Source: JBLHZY01 sp050633265
GTDB lineage: Bacteria; Pseudomonadota; Alphaproteobacteria; Rhodobacterales; Rhodobacteraceae
Assembly: GCA_050633265.1 (NCBI GenBank)
Contig: JBOEGE010000005.1
Span: 620,001 to 684,000 of the forward strand
Direction of reading: 5' to 3'
Length of the DNA stretch: 64,000 nucleotides
Numbering within the stretch: the first letter of the stretch is position 1; every line of letters starts with the position of its first letter. Made by a program: the position numbers and the translations under genes. This document shows, piece after piece, positions 48,366 to 56,738 of this stretch. The notes under the pieces were generated by a model that had not been told where the DNA came from, made no database searches, and saw nothing but the letters and a program-made list of their open reading frames with translations.

Positions 48366-49571
48366 ATGCAGTTGCAAAAGGTCATTGTCGTTGGTGGGGG
48401 CTACGCCGGTGTGATGTGTGCTTTGCGTCTGGCTGGGCGTGGACGTGGGCGCGGAAAATTAAAAATCACATTGGTAAACCCGCGCGAGGAGTTTGTTGAG
48501 CGGCTTAGGCTGCATGAGGCGCTAACGGTGCCTCCCAAATACGACATGCGGAGTTTTCGTTATGATCAGTTTCTTGCAAAGCGAAATGTTGCATTTGTTT
48601 GCGGGCAAGTTGTCGCTGTTTCGCCCAATGAAAAAGAAGTTCGGGTTTCGGCGCCAGATGGCACCATTGAAACCTTGGCTTATGACAGGTTGGTGGTGGC
48701 TTCCGGCTCAACCTCCGCACTCGGGCACATTCCCGGGCAAAACGAACATGCCTTTGCCATGAATCTCGGCGAGAGCAGATGTGCCCCGGCGTTGAAGCAA
48801 AAGCTCAGTCAGATTGAAGCGCCCCGCGTTTCGATTGTGGGAGGCGGGGCCACGGGTATCGAGCTTGCTGCAGAGATCGCCCAAAAGCCCGGGGCCAGCG
48901 TTACGCTAATGTGTCGGTCAACGCTCGGCGAAGGGCTGACTGAACCAGTGCGGAGGCGTGTTCGCGCCGAGCTCATACGGCAAGGTGTTTCCATTCAGGA
49001 AAGCACATTGGTAAAGGCGATCGCTTCCGACTATGTCACGACCGACGATCAGAAGATTGCCCACGATCTATGTGTTACCGCAACTGGGTTTGAAGTTGAC
49101 CAGATATGGGGCGGAGCGGGGCTTGAGGTCTTATCGAACGGGCGGATCGTGACTGATACCTTCCTTCGCGCCAAAGGCTACGCCGAAATCTATGCCGCTG
49201 GAGATGCGGCATATTGCCAAGCCCGCCGAAGCGCCCCGCCGCGCATGTCGGTCATGTATGCCATGGCCAGCGGGGCCCATATCGCCGATGCCATTGTGGA
49301 TGAGGCCAAGGGCAAGATTCCCCGCCGTTTTGGTTTTTGGACCTACGGGCAGGCAATCGGGCTCGGGGCCCAAGCGGTCGGGTTCGGAAATATGCGATTT
49401 GACAGGGCCTATGCCCCATATTTTACAGGTCGAACCGGATACCATTTGAGGCACTTCTTTGTTGCAATACTCTTTCGATTGCTCTTGCTGGAGGCAAGAA
49501 TGCCAGGGTTTCCGTTCTATCTCGGGCGGCCGTCTGGGCGAAATCCGTCAGAGTGGTGTAACCAAAGATGA
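48366..49571 (+). CDS. NAD(P)/FAD-dependent oxidoreductase (NDH-2-like), ECF41 partner
   Basis: A 401-residue flavoprotein of the pyridine-nucleotide-disulfide reductase fold. The FAD site is VIVVGGGYAGVMCALRLAGR (about 6-25) and the NAD(P) site VSIVGGGATGIELAAEIAQK (about 155-175). FVERLRLHEAL and IYAAGDAAYCQARR (a second FAD contact) follow. Hydrophobic residues near the end (HLRHFFVAILFRLLLLEARM) could anchor it to the membrane, as in type II NADH dehydrogenases. No redox CxxxxC is present. Oxidoreductases are one of three standard partners of ECF41 sigma factors. AGGAG precedes the ATG, and its stop overlaps the sigma gene by 4 bases. Confidence 0.9.
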   Translation: MQLQKVIVVGGGYAGVMCALRLAGRGRGRGKLKITLVNPREEFVERLRLHEALTVPPKYDMRSFRYDQFLAKRNVAFVCGQVVAVSPNEKEVRVSAPDGTIETLAYDRLVVASGSTSALGHIPGQNEHAFAMNLGESRCAPALKQKLSQIEAPRVSIVGGGATGIELAAEIAQKPGASVTLMCRSTLGEGLTEPVRRRVRAELIRQGVSIQESTLVKAIASDYVTTDDQKIAHDLCVTATGFEVDQIWGGAGLEVLSNGRIVTDTFLRAKGYAEIYAAGDAAYCQARRSAPPRMSVMYAMASGAHIADAIVDEAKGKIPRRFGFWTYGQAIGLGAQAVGFGNMRFDRAYAPYFTGRTGYHLRHFFVAILFRLLLLEARMPGFPFYLGRPSGRNPSEWCNQR

Positions 49572-50437
49572 CCAGAGCCGATGATGCAGACCTTCTGTGG
49601 CACACGGCGTTCGGCGTGGCCTACCGCATACTTGGATTGCCTTGGCAGGCCGAAGATGTCGCACAATCGACGCTTGAGCGATGGGTTTCAGAAGACCGCG
49701 CGGTTGTTAGGATGCCAGAAGCCTTCGTGGCACGGACCGCAGCCAATCTTGCGCTCAATCTGATCCGGTCCGAAAAACGGATCGCTTTGAAACATGAAGC
49801 ATTCGGCTTACCTCTGCCAGTGATAGACGACGACTCGGTCGAGACCCGTCTGGACCTGTCTTACGCGATATCGGCGAGCGTCATGCAATTGCCGCCGTTC
49901 ATGCGCGCGGTCTTTGTCTTGCGTAGCGCCTTCGACATGGGGTTTGACGATATAGCGATGGCACTGGAGAAAAGCCCGGCCGCCTGCCGCCAATCCTTTT
50001 CACGCGCCCGCCGCAAGCTGGCGAAGATTGAGTTCAATGGACGATCAGCGGATCAGAACACGTTGGCCAAACTTGTGAGCCGTATTGAGCAAGGTGATGA
50101 AGCAGGGCTGATCGCATTGATGGCGCACGATATTGCATTGGAAAGCGACGGTGGCACCTCTGCGCCGGCATTCGGAAAGATCGTGGATGGTCGAGACAGG
50201 CTCGCCAAGTTCCTTGTCGTGTCGCCGGCCATTTTTGGCGATGGGCTTGTGCCGGTTTTCGGCCAATCACGGTCCGGCGACTTCGTGCTGCTGAAACAGA
50301 AAGGCCACATACGGTTGGTTGTGCTCGCAAGCAGTTCAAAGGAGGGTATCAATCGGCTCTTTGCCCTATCTGACCCGGAAAAGCTGGAGTGTTTGTACCA
50401 CGCGCCAAAGCAGCCAATGAGGGATCGTTTCATCTAA
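49568..50437 (+). CDS. ECF41-family sigma factor with SnoaL-like C-terminal extension
   Basis: A 289-residue extracytoplasmic-function sigma factor. Region 2 is at about 5-75 (HTAFGVAYRILGLPWQAEDV, then FVARTAANLALNLIRSEKR) and region 4 at about 95-160 (MQLPPFMRAVFVLRSAFDMG, FDDIAMALEKSPAACRQSFS). The C-terminal part, about 175-289, is the SnoaL-like domain that in ECF41 factors replaces an anti-sigma. It carries ALESDGGTSAPAFGKIVDGR, close to the DGGG motif that controls activity. No anti-sigma gene is adjacent. The start overlaps the oxidoreductase stop by 4 bases. Confidence 0.92.
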   Translation: MTRADDADLLWHTAFGVAYRILGLPWQAEDVAQSTLERWVSEDRAVVRMPEAFVARTAANLALNLIRSEKRIALKHEAFGLPLPVIDDDSVETRLDLSYAISASVMQLPPFMRAVFVLRSAFDMGFDDIAMALEKSPAACRQSFSRARRKLAKIEFNGRSADQNTLAKLVSRIEQGDEAGLIALMAHDIALESDGGTSAPAFGKIVDGRDRLAKFLVVSPAIFGDGLVPVFGQSRSGDFVLLKQKGHIRLVVLASSSKEGINRLFALSDPEKLECLYHAPKQPMRDRFI

Positions 50438-50901
50438 CGAGGGCCCTGTCTGCTCTAGGGAAGCGGCAACGCAGCACGAAAGCAAACGTTGATCGGCCGT
50501 TTTAGCCCGTTCTGGGAAGTTGTGGCGGGGCTTTCGGCCCAACTACTTTCATTTCGCGGCCCAATGGGATTTGAGCAGGCCAGACGCCCTTGACTATCAG
50601 GGAGAAGACACTGCCTTCCCACACGGGCAACCCGATTAAACAAAACCGTATCCTCGGCTACGCTGCGCGCCGCACCACTTTTGCCGAATAGCATTGCCTC
50701 GCCCCCATTCGCCTTCCCCAAGTAGCAGATCAGCAGGAACAGGCGGCTTCGCCTTCTTCTCTGCAAATCAACCCTGATTTTCCAGAAAGGGAAGGTCAGA
50801 TAAGCGAAACCAAGGTAGCGAGATGTGGCTTACAGGGACACACGAATGGAAAGGTTCTGTCGCAAATGAAAGAACTATGTGTCGCCTGACAAAATGAAAA
50901 A
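50438..50901. other. 464-base stretch without a convincing gene
   Basis: Only a weak 103-codon frame on the minus strand (50455-50766) is present, rich in residues atypical of local proteins and lacking a ribosome-binding site. I see no repeat or promoter. It separates the ECF41 operon from tRNA-Arg. Confidence 0.5.
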
Positions 50902-50978
50902 TGGTGCACCCGAGAGGATTCGAACCTCTGACCCCCTGATTCGTAGTCAGGTACTCTATCCAGCTGAGCTACGGGTGC
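50902..50978 (-). tRNA. tRNA-Arg (anticodon ACG)
   Basis: On the minus strand GCACCCG pairs with CGGGTGC to form the acceptor. The D arm AGCTCAGCTGGATAGAGT, the anticodon stem CTGAC/ATCAG-type with loop CTACGAA, and the T arm AGAGGTTCGAATCCTCT are all clear. The anticodon is ACG, whose A34 would be edited to inosine to read CGU, CGC and CGA. The 3' CCA is encoded in the DNA (50904-50902), giving 77 bases in total. No integrase is adjacent, so there is no sign that it served as an attachment site. Confidence 0.97.
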
Positions 50979-51036
50979 ACTGTGGGGGCGGATTTAGCCG
51001 CCTGCGCGCCCCATTGCAAGGGCCAACTTTGGAAAA

Positions 51037-52434
51037 TTATGCGCCGGTCTCTTCAAGCGCGATAACGGCCTTGGGAAGATGGATGGAAAAGGCTGTCCCT
51101 GTTTCATCCGAGCGCAGCAATTCAAGCCGCCCGCCGTGGCCGCGCACAAGATCCGCTGCAATCGCAAGCCCAAGCCCAAAGCCACCTTTGCGCGCGCCCC
51201 CCTGAAACGGCTGAAACAGATATTCGCGCGCTTTGGGCGGCAGGCCCGGCCCGGTATCTGTGATGCTGATCTGCCAAGCGTCTTCATCCTCGTGCGCACT
51301 GACCGATATTTCCCCCGGCGCACCTGTGGCGATGATCGCTTGGCGGGCGTTGCGCACAAGGTTGGAAAGCACGCGATACATCTGCTCTGCGTCCGCACGG
51401 ATCATCATCGCACCCGGAACATCCTCAGCAAAGCTCAGATCATACTCTCCCGTTGCCAGCCGCTCGCCCTCGATCACATCCGCAACGATATCCGCCAGCC
51501 GCACACGAGAAAGCGCCGGCGGCGGCTCATCCGCTTTGCCAAAAGTCAGCGTGCTTTCGCACAGGTTTACCGCCCGGCTGATCGAGTTCACCAGCTTGGG
51601 CGCGGCGCGTTTTACCGCCGGATCATCGGATATTTCCATCCGGTCGGCCAAAAGCTGCGCGGTTGTGAGGATATTGCGCAGATCGTGGCTGATCTTGGCC
51701 ACGGCGCCGCCAAGCTGTGCAAGGCGCTCTTTTTGCTTTAGCGCCGAGGTCAGCTGGGTTTGCATATCATGCAGCGCGGTTTCCGCCTCGCGCAATTCAG
51801 AAACACCCGCTGTTGGCTGAATGATCCGGCGCGCATCCTCGGGCGCTTGGGTATAGCTCGTCATCGCGCTCACAACGCCCTTGATGGGCCGCACGATAAA
51901 GCGCCGCGCCGCAAGGAAAAGCATCAAGGCCGCAATCACCGAAATGATCGCCGAAAGCGCTAAGATACGCAGCCCGTAATCAATCATCGCCATGCGCAAG
52001 GGCTGGGTTTCCATCGTGACCTCGATCAAAAGCCCCGCTTCTTTCACCGGATCGCCGATCACCCGAATGACCCTGTTCTCAGGCTCCCAAAGGCAGGTAA
52101 TCGCATCCCCAATCAGCTCAAACGCGCCCGGAGCACGCAGATCATATGTATCATAAATCGGCTGGGGGATCGGCGAGCTTAGCACCAATTGGCGCACTTG
52201 ATCGCGCCGCAAAACAACGTTGAACACCCCCGCATTGGCCAGCAGCTCATCCTCGAGATCCATGTCGATCATATCATTGGCCAAAAGCGCCAGCGATGCG
52301 ATCTGTGCCCGCTCAAGCCGTGAGAGCAAATAATCCTCACGAAAACGCGCCACAGAGGGCACGAAGATCAAGACCTCGGCCAACATAACGAACACAGCCG
52401 TCAGGATCAAAAATCTGCCCGAAAGAGAATTCAG
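51037..52434 (-). CDS. Orphan sensor histidine kinase, apparent CTG start
   Basis: About 465 residues: an N-terminal membrane helix (LSGRFLILTAVFVMLAEVLI), a periplasmic loop to about residue 145, a second helix (LRILALSAIISVIAALMLFL), a HAMP-like linker, then a histidine-kinase core. The H-box is AKISHDLRNILTTAQ, followed by NLVRNARQAI (N box), DTGPGLP (G1) and GGFGLGLAIAADL (G2). No response regulator is adjacent. The frame continues upstream of any ATG. GGAGG (52446-52442) is ideally spaced (7 bases) from a CTG at 52434, while an ATG in that interval is out of frame. Start therefore tentative. Confidence 0.85.
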   Translation of the reverse strand: MNSLSGRFLILTAVFVMLAEVLIFVPSVARFREDYLLSRLERAQIASLALLANDMIDMDLEDELLANAGVFNVVLRRDQVRQLVLSSPIPQPIYDTYDLRAPGAFELIGDAITCLWEPENRVIRVIGDPVKEAGLLIEVTMETQPLRMAMIDYGLRILALSAIISVIAALMLFLAARRFIVRPIKGVVSAMTSYTQAPEDARRIIQPTAGVSELREAETALHDMQTQLTSALKQKERLAQLGGAVAKISHDLRNILTTAQLLADRMEISDDPAVKRAAPKLVNSISRAVNLCESTLTFGKADEPPPALSRVRLADIVADVIEGERLATGEYDLSFAEDVPGAMMIRADAEQMYRVLSNLVRNARQAIIATGAPGEISVSAHEDEDAWQISITDTGPGLPPKAREYLFQPFQGGARKGGFGLGLAIAADLVRGHGGRLELLRSDETGTAFSIHLPKAVIALEETGA

Positions 52435-52495
52435 AGCATCACCTCCACCAATTCACGCACGCCGCGCGCACGCCCCCATAGGTAGCGCCTTTGCG

Positions 52496-53911
52496 CTAAG
52501 GCACAAGCCGTTGTACCCATCCAACCACGCGTTTGATCATTGGGCTATCAAAAATCTTTGGGGTGAAATAGGCCCCGGCCGCGCGTTTTGAGACCTCAGA
52601 GAGGGTCGGATAGGGCATCACCATATTCGCAATCGCCCCCATCTTCAGCCCATTGGCCAGAACCAGCGCCCAAAGCGAGATCAACTCGCCCGCTTGTTCG
52701 CCAACAATCGTCGCGCCAACGGGCTTCCCCTTTACGATCATCACCTTGATTTTGCCCGTGGTTGCCCCGCCCGCAATGGCGCGGTCGTTCTCAGCGTATT
52801 CAAAATGCGTAACCGTGAGCGCATCGCCGTGGGCCGCGCGCGCATCCGCCTCTGAAAGGCCAACATGGGCAAGCTCAGGGTCGGTATATGTCACCCATGG
52901 GATATGCGCCGTTTTCGCTTTCGCAGGTAGGGCAAACAGCATTGCGCGGATGATCACACCGGCATGATATCCCGCCACATGGGTAAATTGCAGCCCACCC
53001 GCCACATCGCCAATCGCATAGACGCGCTTATTTGTGCTGCGCAGATTGGCCCCAACGATCACACCGCGCCGATCATGGGCAATCCCCGCCTTATCGAGAT
53101 CAAGCCGCGCGATATTCGGGCTTCTGCCCACAGCCATCAACAGATGCGTTCCTTTAAAGACGCGCCCATCTTCGGCCTCAACCTTGATCGCCCCCGCCTT
53201 GCCGCTGATCTTGGCAGCCTTGGCATTCTCTTCAATCGCAATGCCCTCGGCCCGCAGCGCATCCAGCACAACAGCCGCCATCTCAGGATCATCCTTGCCC
53301 AGCGCCTTGGCCCCTTCAATCACAGTGACCTCACAGCCAAGCCGGCGATGCGCTTGGGCCATTTCCATCCCTATCGGGCCGCCGCCAATGATCAGCAAAT
53401 GCTCCGGCATCTCGCGATCGGCAAACAGTGTCTCGTTGGTCAGGTAAGGCACATCGCTCAGCCCCGGGATCGGCGGCACCAGCGGCGAAGACCCCGTCGC
53501 AATCACAAAGCGGCGCGCCTCAATGATCTTGCCACCCGCTTGCACCTCGCGCGGGGAGATAAACGTTGCTAAATCGCGGATCACGGTGCAGCCGAGCCCC
53601 TCAAAGCGCTCTTGGCTATCCACCGGCGCGATTGTTTCAATCACCGCCCGCACATGATCCTTGGCCGCGCCAAAATCAATCACCGGCTCTGCGCCCGCCA
53701 CGCCAAACCCACCCTTGCGCACCATATGCGCGCGCTTGCCCGCCGCGATCAGCGCCTTTGAGGGCACACAGCCATAATTAAGGCAATCGCCGCCCATCTC
53801 GCCGCCCTCAATCAACACAACCCGCGCGCCCATCTGAACAGCCCCCGCCGCCACAGAAAGCCCGCCAGAGCCTGCCCCAATCACACAAATATCGCTCTTG
53901 ATGCGCTCCAT
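52496..53911 (-). CDS. Mercuric-reductase-like / dihydrolipoamide-dehydrogenase-like flavoprotein
   Basis: A 471-residue pyridine-nucleotide disulfide oxidoreductase. FAD site DICVIGAGSGGLSVAAGAVQ; redox-active disulfide in GGDCLNYGCVPSKALI (Cys43 and Cys48); NAD(P) site LLIIGGGPIGMEMAQAHRRL; second FAD motif VYAIGDVAGGLQFTHVAGYH. The C-terminal dimer domain carries PYPTLSEV rather than the HAHPTxSE of lipoamide dehydrogenase, so the substrate is not lipoamide and is unknown. It lacks MerA's extra N-terminal metal domain. Its ATG overlaps the TVP38 stop by 1 base, a recurring pair in proteobacteria. Confidence 0.88.
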   Translation of the reverse strand: MERIKSDICVIGAGSGGLSVAAGAVQMGARVVLIEGGEMGGDCLNYGCVPSKALIAAGKRAHMVRKGGFGVAGAEPVIDFGAAKDHVRAVIETIAPVDSQERFEGLGCTVIRDLATFISPREVQAGGKIIEARRFVIATGSSPLVPPIPGLSDVPYLTNETLFADREMPEHLLIIGGGPIGMEMAQAHRRLGCEVTVIEGAKALGKDDPEMAAVVLDALRAEGIAIEENAKAAKISGKAGAIKVEAEDGRVFKGTHLLMAVGRSPNIARLDLDKAGIAHDRRGVIVGANLRSTNKRVYAIGDVAGGLQFTHVAGYHAGVIIRAMLFALPAKAKTAHIPWVTYTDPELAHVGLSEADARAAHGDALTVTHFEYAENDRAIAGGATTGKIKVMIVKGKPVGATIVGEQAGELISLWALVLANGLKMGAIANMVMPYPTLSEVSKRAAGAYFTPKIFDSPMIKRVVGWVQRLVP

Positions 53912-54642
53912 CAGAGACCTTTCCGGCCAGTAACGGCCTTAATGAGGATCGGAAGCGCGGCCAGCCCGGCAAGGCCCAGCAGCGGCAACAAAATATGCGG
54001 CTCAAAAATCAGCCCGAGATCTGGGCTTTCACCGCGCGCAAAAACCTCGCCAAGCCCCGCGCCAACGGAAGTATAAACCACAGCGCCGGGCACAATCCCA
54101 AGCGCCGTTGAGATCACAAAACGCGACAGCGAAACGCCAACAAGCGCCGGGATCAGATTGGCGACAAAGAACGGCACCGCCGGCACCAAGCGCATCAAAA
54201 ACAAAAACGACCACTGATTCTCATCAATCCCGGCCTTGATACGATGCACCATGCCGCTTGAAGAATCCATCTTGGCCGATAGCCGCGCCCCAAGCCCCAT
54301 GCGCGCGGCCAAAAAGAGCGCCGTTGCACCCAATGTCGCGCCCATAATATTAAAGAGAGCGCCCGGGAAGGTCGCAAACAAAAAGCCGCCCGCAAGCGTC
54401 ATGATCGTCGCTCCGGGAAGCGAAAACGCGACGATCACAGTATAAAGCGCGATAAAGCCGATCACTGTTGCAAACAGATGCGCATCCCGCAGCGCGATCA
54501 AGGCCTCGCGATTGGCGCTCAAGGCCTCAAAACTTAGATAATCGCGCAAAACAAAGGCCCCGATCAGCGCCACAAGCCCAATCCCGATCAATGGCGCATA
54601 ACGCAGCCAGCTTGGCATTTGCGAACCTTCTTGATCTGTCAT
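53911..54642 (-). CDS. TVP38/TMEM64-family membrane protein (DedA-like, SNARE-associated fold)
   Basis: A 243-residue protein with about six hydrophobic segments: YAPLIGIGLVALIGAFVLRD, FATVIGFIALYTVIVAFSLP and, near the end, HILLPLLGLAGLAALPILI. The family signature region FSLPGATIMTLAGGFLFATF followed by GALFNIMGATLGATALFLAA is present, with a later FLFLMRLVPAVPFFVANLIP. Relatives are thought to move or scramble lipids. The ATG at 54642 has AGAGGA upstream; the frame extends further without support. It shares 1 base with the downstream flavoprotein, so the two are probably co-translated. Confidence 0.9.
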   Translation of the reverse strand: MTDQEGSQMPSWLRYAPLIGIGLVALIGAFVLRDYLSFEALSANREALIALRDAHLFATVIGFIALYTVIVAFSLPGATIMTLAGGFLFATFPGALFNIMGATLGATALFLAARMGLGARLSAKMDSSSGMVHRIKAGIDENQWSFLFLMRLVPAVPFFVANLIPALVGVSLSRFVISTALGIVPGAVVYTSVGAGLGEVFARGESPDLGLIFEPHILLPLLGLAGLAALPILIKAVTGRKGL

Positions 54643-54821
54643 TGCGCGCATCCTCTTGATATCTGGGCCAACATGCGCCGCTGACGCGCCCAAGGCCAGC
54701 CCGATCACGCGCCCTTGATCGCCAGTGATCAACCGCCCCCTCAAACCCAAAGTCTTGCACCCTTTTGAAACATTTCTCTCCATCGGCTGCGAAAATGTTT
54801 CCACAATGCGCCTCCCTTGAA

Positions 54822-54850
54822 TTGACAAGCGCGCCCCCGCCCCCTAAAGG
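54822..54850 (+). promoter_or_regulatory. Predicted promoter of rpmH
   Basis: TTGACA (54822-54827) is a perfect -35 and TAAAGG (54845-54850) sits 17 bases on, about 68 bases before the rpmH start codon. The strength is appropriate for a ribosomal protein gene. Confidence 0.6.
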
Positions 54851-54917
54851 ACGAGCTTCGAATGTACACGGCCTTCGAATCCATGATGGATTTGGGCCAA
54901 ACCGACGGAGCCGAGCG

Positions 54918-55052
54918 ATGAAACGCACTTACCAACCCTCGAACCTGGTTCGCAAACGCCGTCACGGTTTTCGCGCACGTATGGCCACAAAAGCTGGCCG
55001 TAACATCCTGAACGCCCGCCGCGCCAAAGGCCGGAAGTCGCTCAGCGCGTAA
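54918..55052 (+). CDS. rpmH: 50S ribosomal protein L34
   Basis: A 44-residue L34, MKRTYQPSNLVRKRRHGFRA then NILNARRAKGRKSLSA, with the complete family sequence. The ATG at 54918 is the true start although the frame is open upstream. GAGCG is a weak ribosome-binding site just before it. It leads the rpmH-rnpA-yidD series with a strong promoter about 70 bases upstream. Confidence 0.98.
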   Translation: MKRTYQPSNLVRKRRHGFRARMATKAGRNILNARRAKGRKSLSA

Positions 55053-55055
55053 ACC

Positions 55056-55493
55056 ATGCCGCATGGCAATGGAATGACACCGCCGAAGGCACCTGTAGTT
55101 GGCACAATCGCCAAAGCTACAGATGGGTCTTCGGCGGTTTCCGTTTGTCTGGTCACTTTGACCCAACGCGCCGATTTCCTGCGCGCCGCCCGTGCGCGCC
55201 GCCAAGGCACAATGAGCATGATGGTCCAGGCCCGCAAACGCAGCGATGATGAGCCCGCCTCAGGGCTGCGCGTCGGCTTCACCTGCTCCAAAAAAGTTGG
55301 CAATGCTGTTGCCCGCAACCGCGCCAAACGCCGCCTGCGCGAAGCCGCCCGCGCGATCCTGCCCGAACTTGGCCAAGCGGGCTGGGATTACGTGCTGATC
55401 GGCAAGGCCGAGGCCACCGCCGCGCGCGATTTCAACGATCTCAAAAACGATCTGCGCTATGCGCTCAAAAAGCTTCACGCAGGCGCCAAATGA
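55056..55493 (+). CDS. rnpA: Ribonuclease P protein component, with an N-terminal extension
   Basis: A 145-residue frame. The conserved RnpA core begins at about residue 33 (LVTLTQRADFLRAARARRQG) and includes RVGFTCSKKVGNAVARNRAK and RLREAARAIL, the RNA-binding arginine-rich loop and helix. The family is usually about 110-125 residues, so the first 30 or so (PPKAPVVGTIAKATDGSSAV) look extra and coincide with a 60-base palindrome. The ATG at 55056 is 3 bases after rpmH; no closer in-frame ATG or GTG is well placed before the core, so the extension may be real. It overlaps yidD by 4 bases. Confidence 0.93.
   Translation: MPHGNGMTPPKAPVVGTIAKATDGSSAVSVCLVTLTQRADFLRAARARRQGTMSMMVQARKRSDDEPASGLRVGFTCSKKVGNAVARNRAKRRLREAARAILPELGQAGWDYVLIGKAEATAARDFNDLKNDLRYALKKLHAGAK
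55079..55138. repeat. 60-base near-perfect palindrome at the 5' end of rnpA
   Basis: ACCGCCGAAG (55079-55088) pairs with CTTCGGCGGT (55129-55138), CTGTAG (55093-55098) with CTACAG (55117-55122), and TTGGC (55099-55103) with GCCAA (55110-55114), a total of 21 base pairs around a 6-base loop. It lies 27 bases after the rpmH stop. It could be a processing or attenuation hairpin between rpmH and rnpA, or an inserted palindromic element that is now translated. Confidence 0.85.
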
Positions 55494-55732
55494 GCCCGCT
55501 TGCCCATATCGCCGCCCTGCCCGTGCGCGCCTATCGCTTGATCTTCTCGCCTTGGGTCGGATTTAACTGCCGCTATCAACCGACATGCTCTGCCTATGCC
55601 CTTGAAGCGCTTGAAAAACACGGGGCGATCAAAGGCAGCTTCCTTGCCGCCAAACGCATCGGCCGCTGCCATCCTCTGGGCGGCGATGGCTATGATCCTG
55701 TGCCGGAAAAAGATGAAAATAACCCCTCCTAA
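55490..55732 (+). CDS. yidD: Membrane protein insertion efficiency factor YidD
   Basis: An 80-residue protein with the complete YidD signature: RAYRLIFSPWVGFNCRYQPT, then CSAYALEALEKHGAIKGSFL and IGRCHPLGGDGYDPVP. The conserved cysteines (NCRYQPTCSAY, GRCHP) and basic amphipathic N terminus are present. It assists YidC insertion. It is 4 bases overlapping with rnpA and 69 bases from ttcA. Confidence 0.96.
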   Translation: MSPLAHIAALPVRAYRLIFSPWVGFNCRYQPTCSAYALEALEKHGAIKGSFLAAKRIGRCHPLGGDGYDPVPEKDENNPS

Positions 55733-55801
55733 CGCGCATTTTACGATATAGCTCAAAGGCACAACAGCCCCGCGCAAGCGCCCCAGAATTCGGAAACCCA
55801 T

Positions 55802-56641
55802 ATGCTTGATGATCTTGATGATATCCATCCGCTTTTTCACGGCGCGCCCTCCTCAACCGATTTCAAAAAGCTGCGCAAACGGATCGTCCGGCAAACCCGC
55901 GAAGCGATCGAACAATACGGGATGATTGAGCGCGATACCCGCTGGCTCGTCTGCATGTCCGGCGGCAAAGACAGCTACACCCTGCTTGCTGTTCTGCACG
56001 AATTGAAATGGCGCGGCCTGCTGCCGGTTGAGCTTCTCGCCTGCAACCTCGATCAAGGCCAGCCCGGCTTTCCCGCGACGGTTCTGCCTGAATTCCTTGA
56101 GAAAATGGGCGTCGAGCATCGGATCGAATACCAAGACACCTATTCCATCGTGATGGACAAAACCCCAGCTGGCCGCACATTTTGCGCGCTCTGTTCCCGC
56201 CTGCGCCGCGGCAATCTTTATCGAATCGCGCGCGAAGAAGGCTGCTCGGCGGTTGTGCTCGGCCATCACCGCGATGACATCTTAGAAACCTTCTTTATGA
56301 ACCTCTTTCACGGCGGCCGTTTGGCCACGATGCCGCCAAAACTGCTCAACGAAGAAGGCGATCTCTTTGTCTACCGCCCCTTGGCCCATGTCGCCGAAGT
56401 TGATTGCGCCAAATTCGCCTCTGCGATGAACTACCCAATCATCCCCTGCGATCTGTGCGGAAGCCAAGACGGATTGCAGCGCCAACAAGTTAAGCAAATC
56501 CTCGATGGCTGGGAAAAAAACAGCCCTGGACGGCGCCAAGTCATGTTTCGTTCTCTCATGAATGCGCGGCCCTCGCATCTCTTAGACCCTGATTTATTTG
56601 ACTTTTCCGGGCTTGAGCGGCGCGAGACTTCGGAAAGCTAA
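55802..56641 (+). CDS. ttcA: tRNA 2-thiocytidine(32) synthetase TtcA
   Basis: A 279-residue PP-loop ATPase that makes s2C32 in tRNA. The P-loop LVCMSGGKDSYTLLAVLHEL has SGGKDS at 53-58. The [4Fe-4S] cysteines are CALCSRLRRG (C-x2-C) and a third in PCDLCGSQDG. VVLGHHRDDILETFFMNLF is the catalytic PP-loop partner. The whole protein is of normal length. It stands between yidD and the EAL-domain gene. Confidence 0.95.
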   Translation: MLDDLDDIHPLFHGAPSSTDFKKLRKRIVRQTREAIEQYGMIERDTRWLVCMSGGKDSYTLLAVLHELKWRGLLPVELLACNLDQGQPGFPATVLPEFLEKMGVEHRIEYQDTYSIVMDKTPAGRTFCALCSRLRRGNLYRIAREEGCSAVVLGHHRDDILETFFMNLFHGGRLATMPPKLLNEEGDLFVYRPLAHVAEVDCAKFASAMNYPIIPCDLCGSQDGLQRQQVKQILDGWEKNSPGRRQVMFRSLMNARPSHLLDPDLFDFSGLERRETSES

Positions 56642-56738
56642 AATTTTATAGAACTTTTGTGAACTAATTAACCTTGCCCTGACTCGCAGCCCCTAACCTA
56701 AGAGGGAACAAAGCAGCAATGTCACCAAGGGGTCAGTC

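Noticed and set aside
50455..50766. 103-codon minus-strand frame
   Set aside because: No ribosome-binding site and unusual composition for this genome; likely non-coding.
50902..50978. tRNA-Arg as an integration site
   Set aside because: No integrase, no direct repeat of the tRNA 3' end found nearby, and neighbours are ordinary chromosomal genes.
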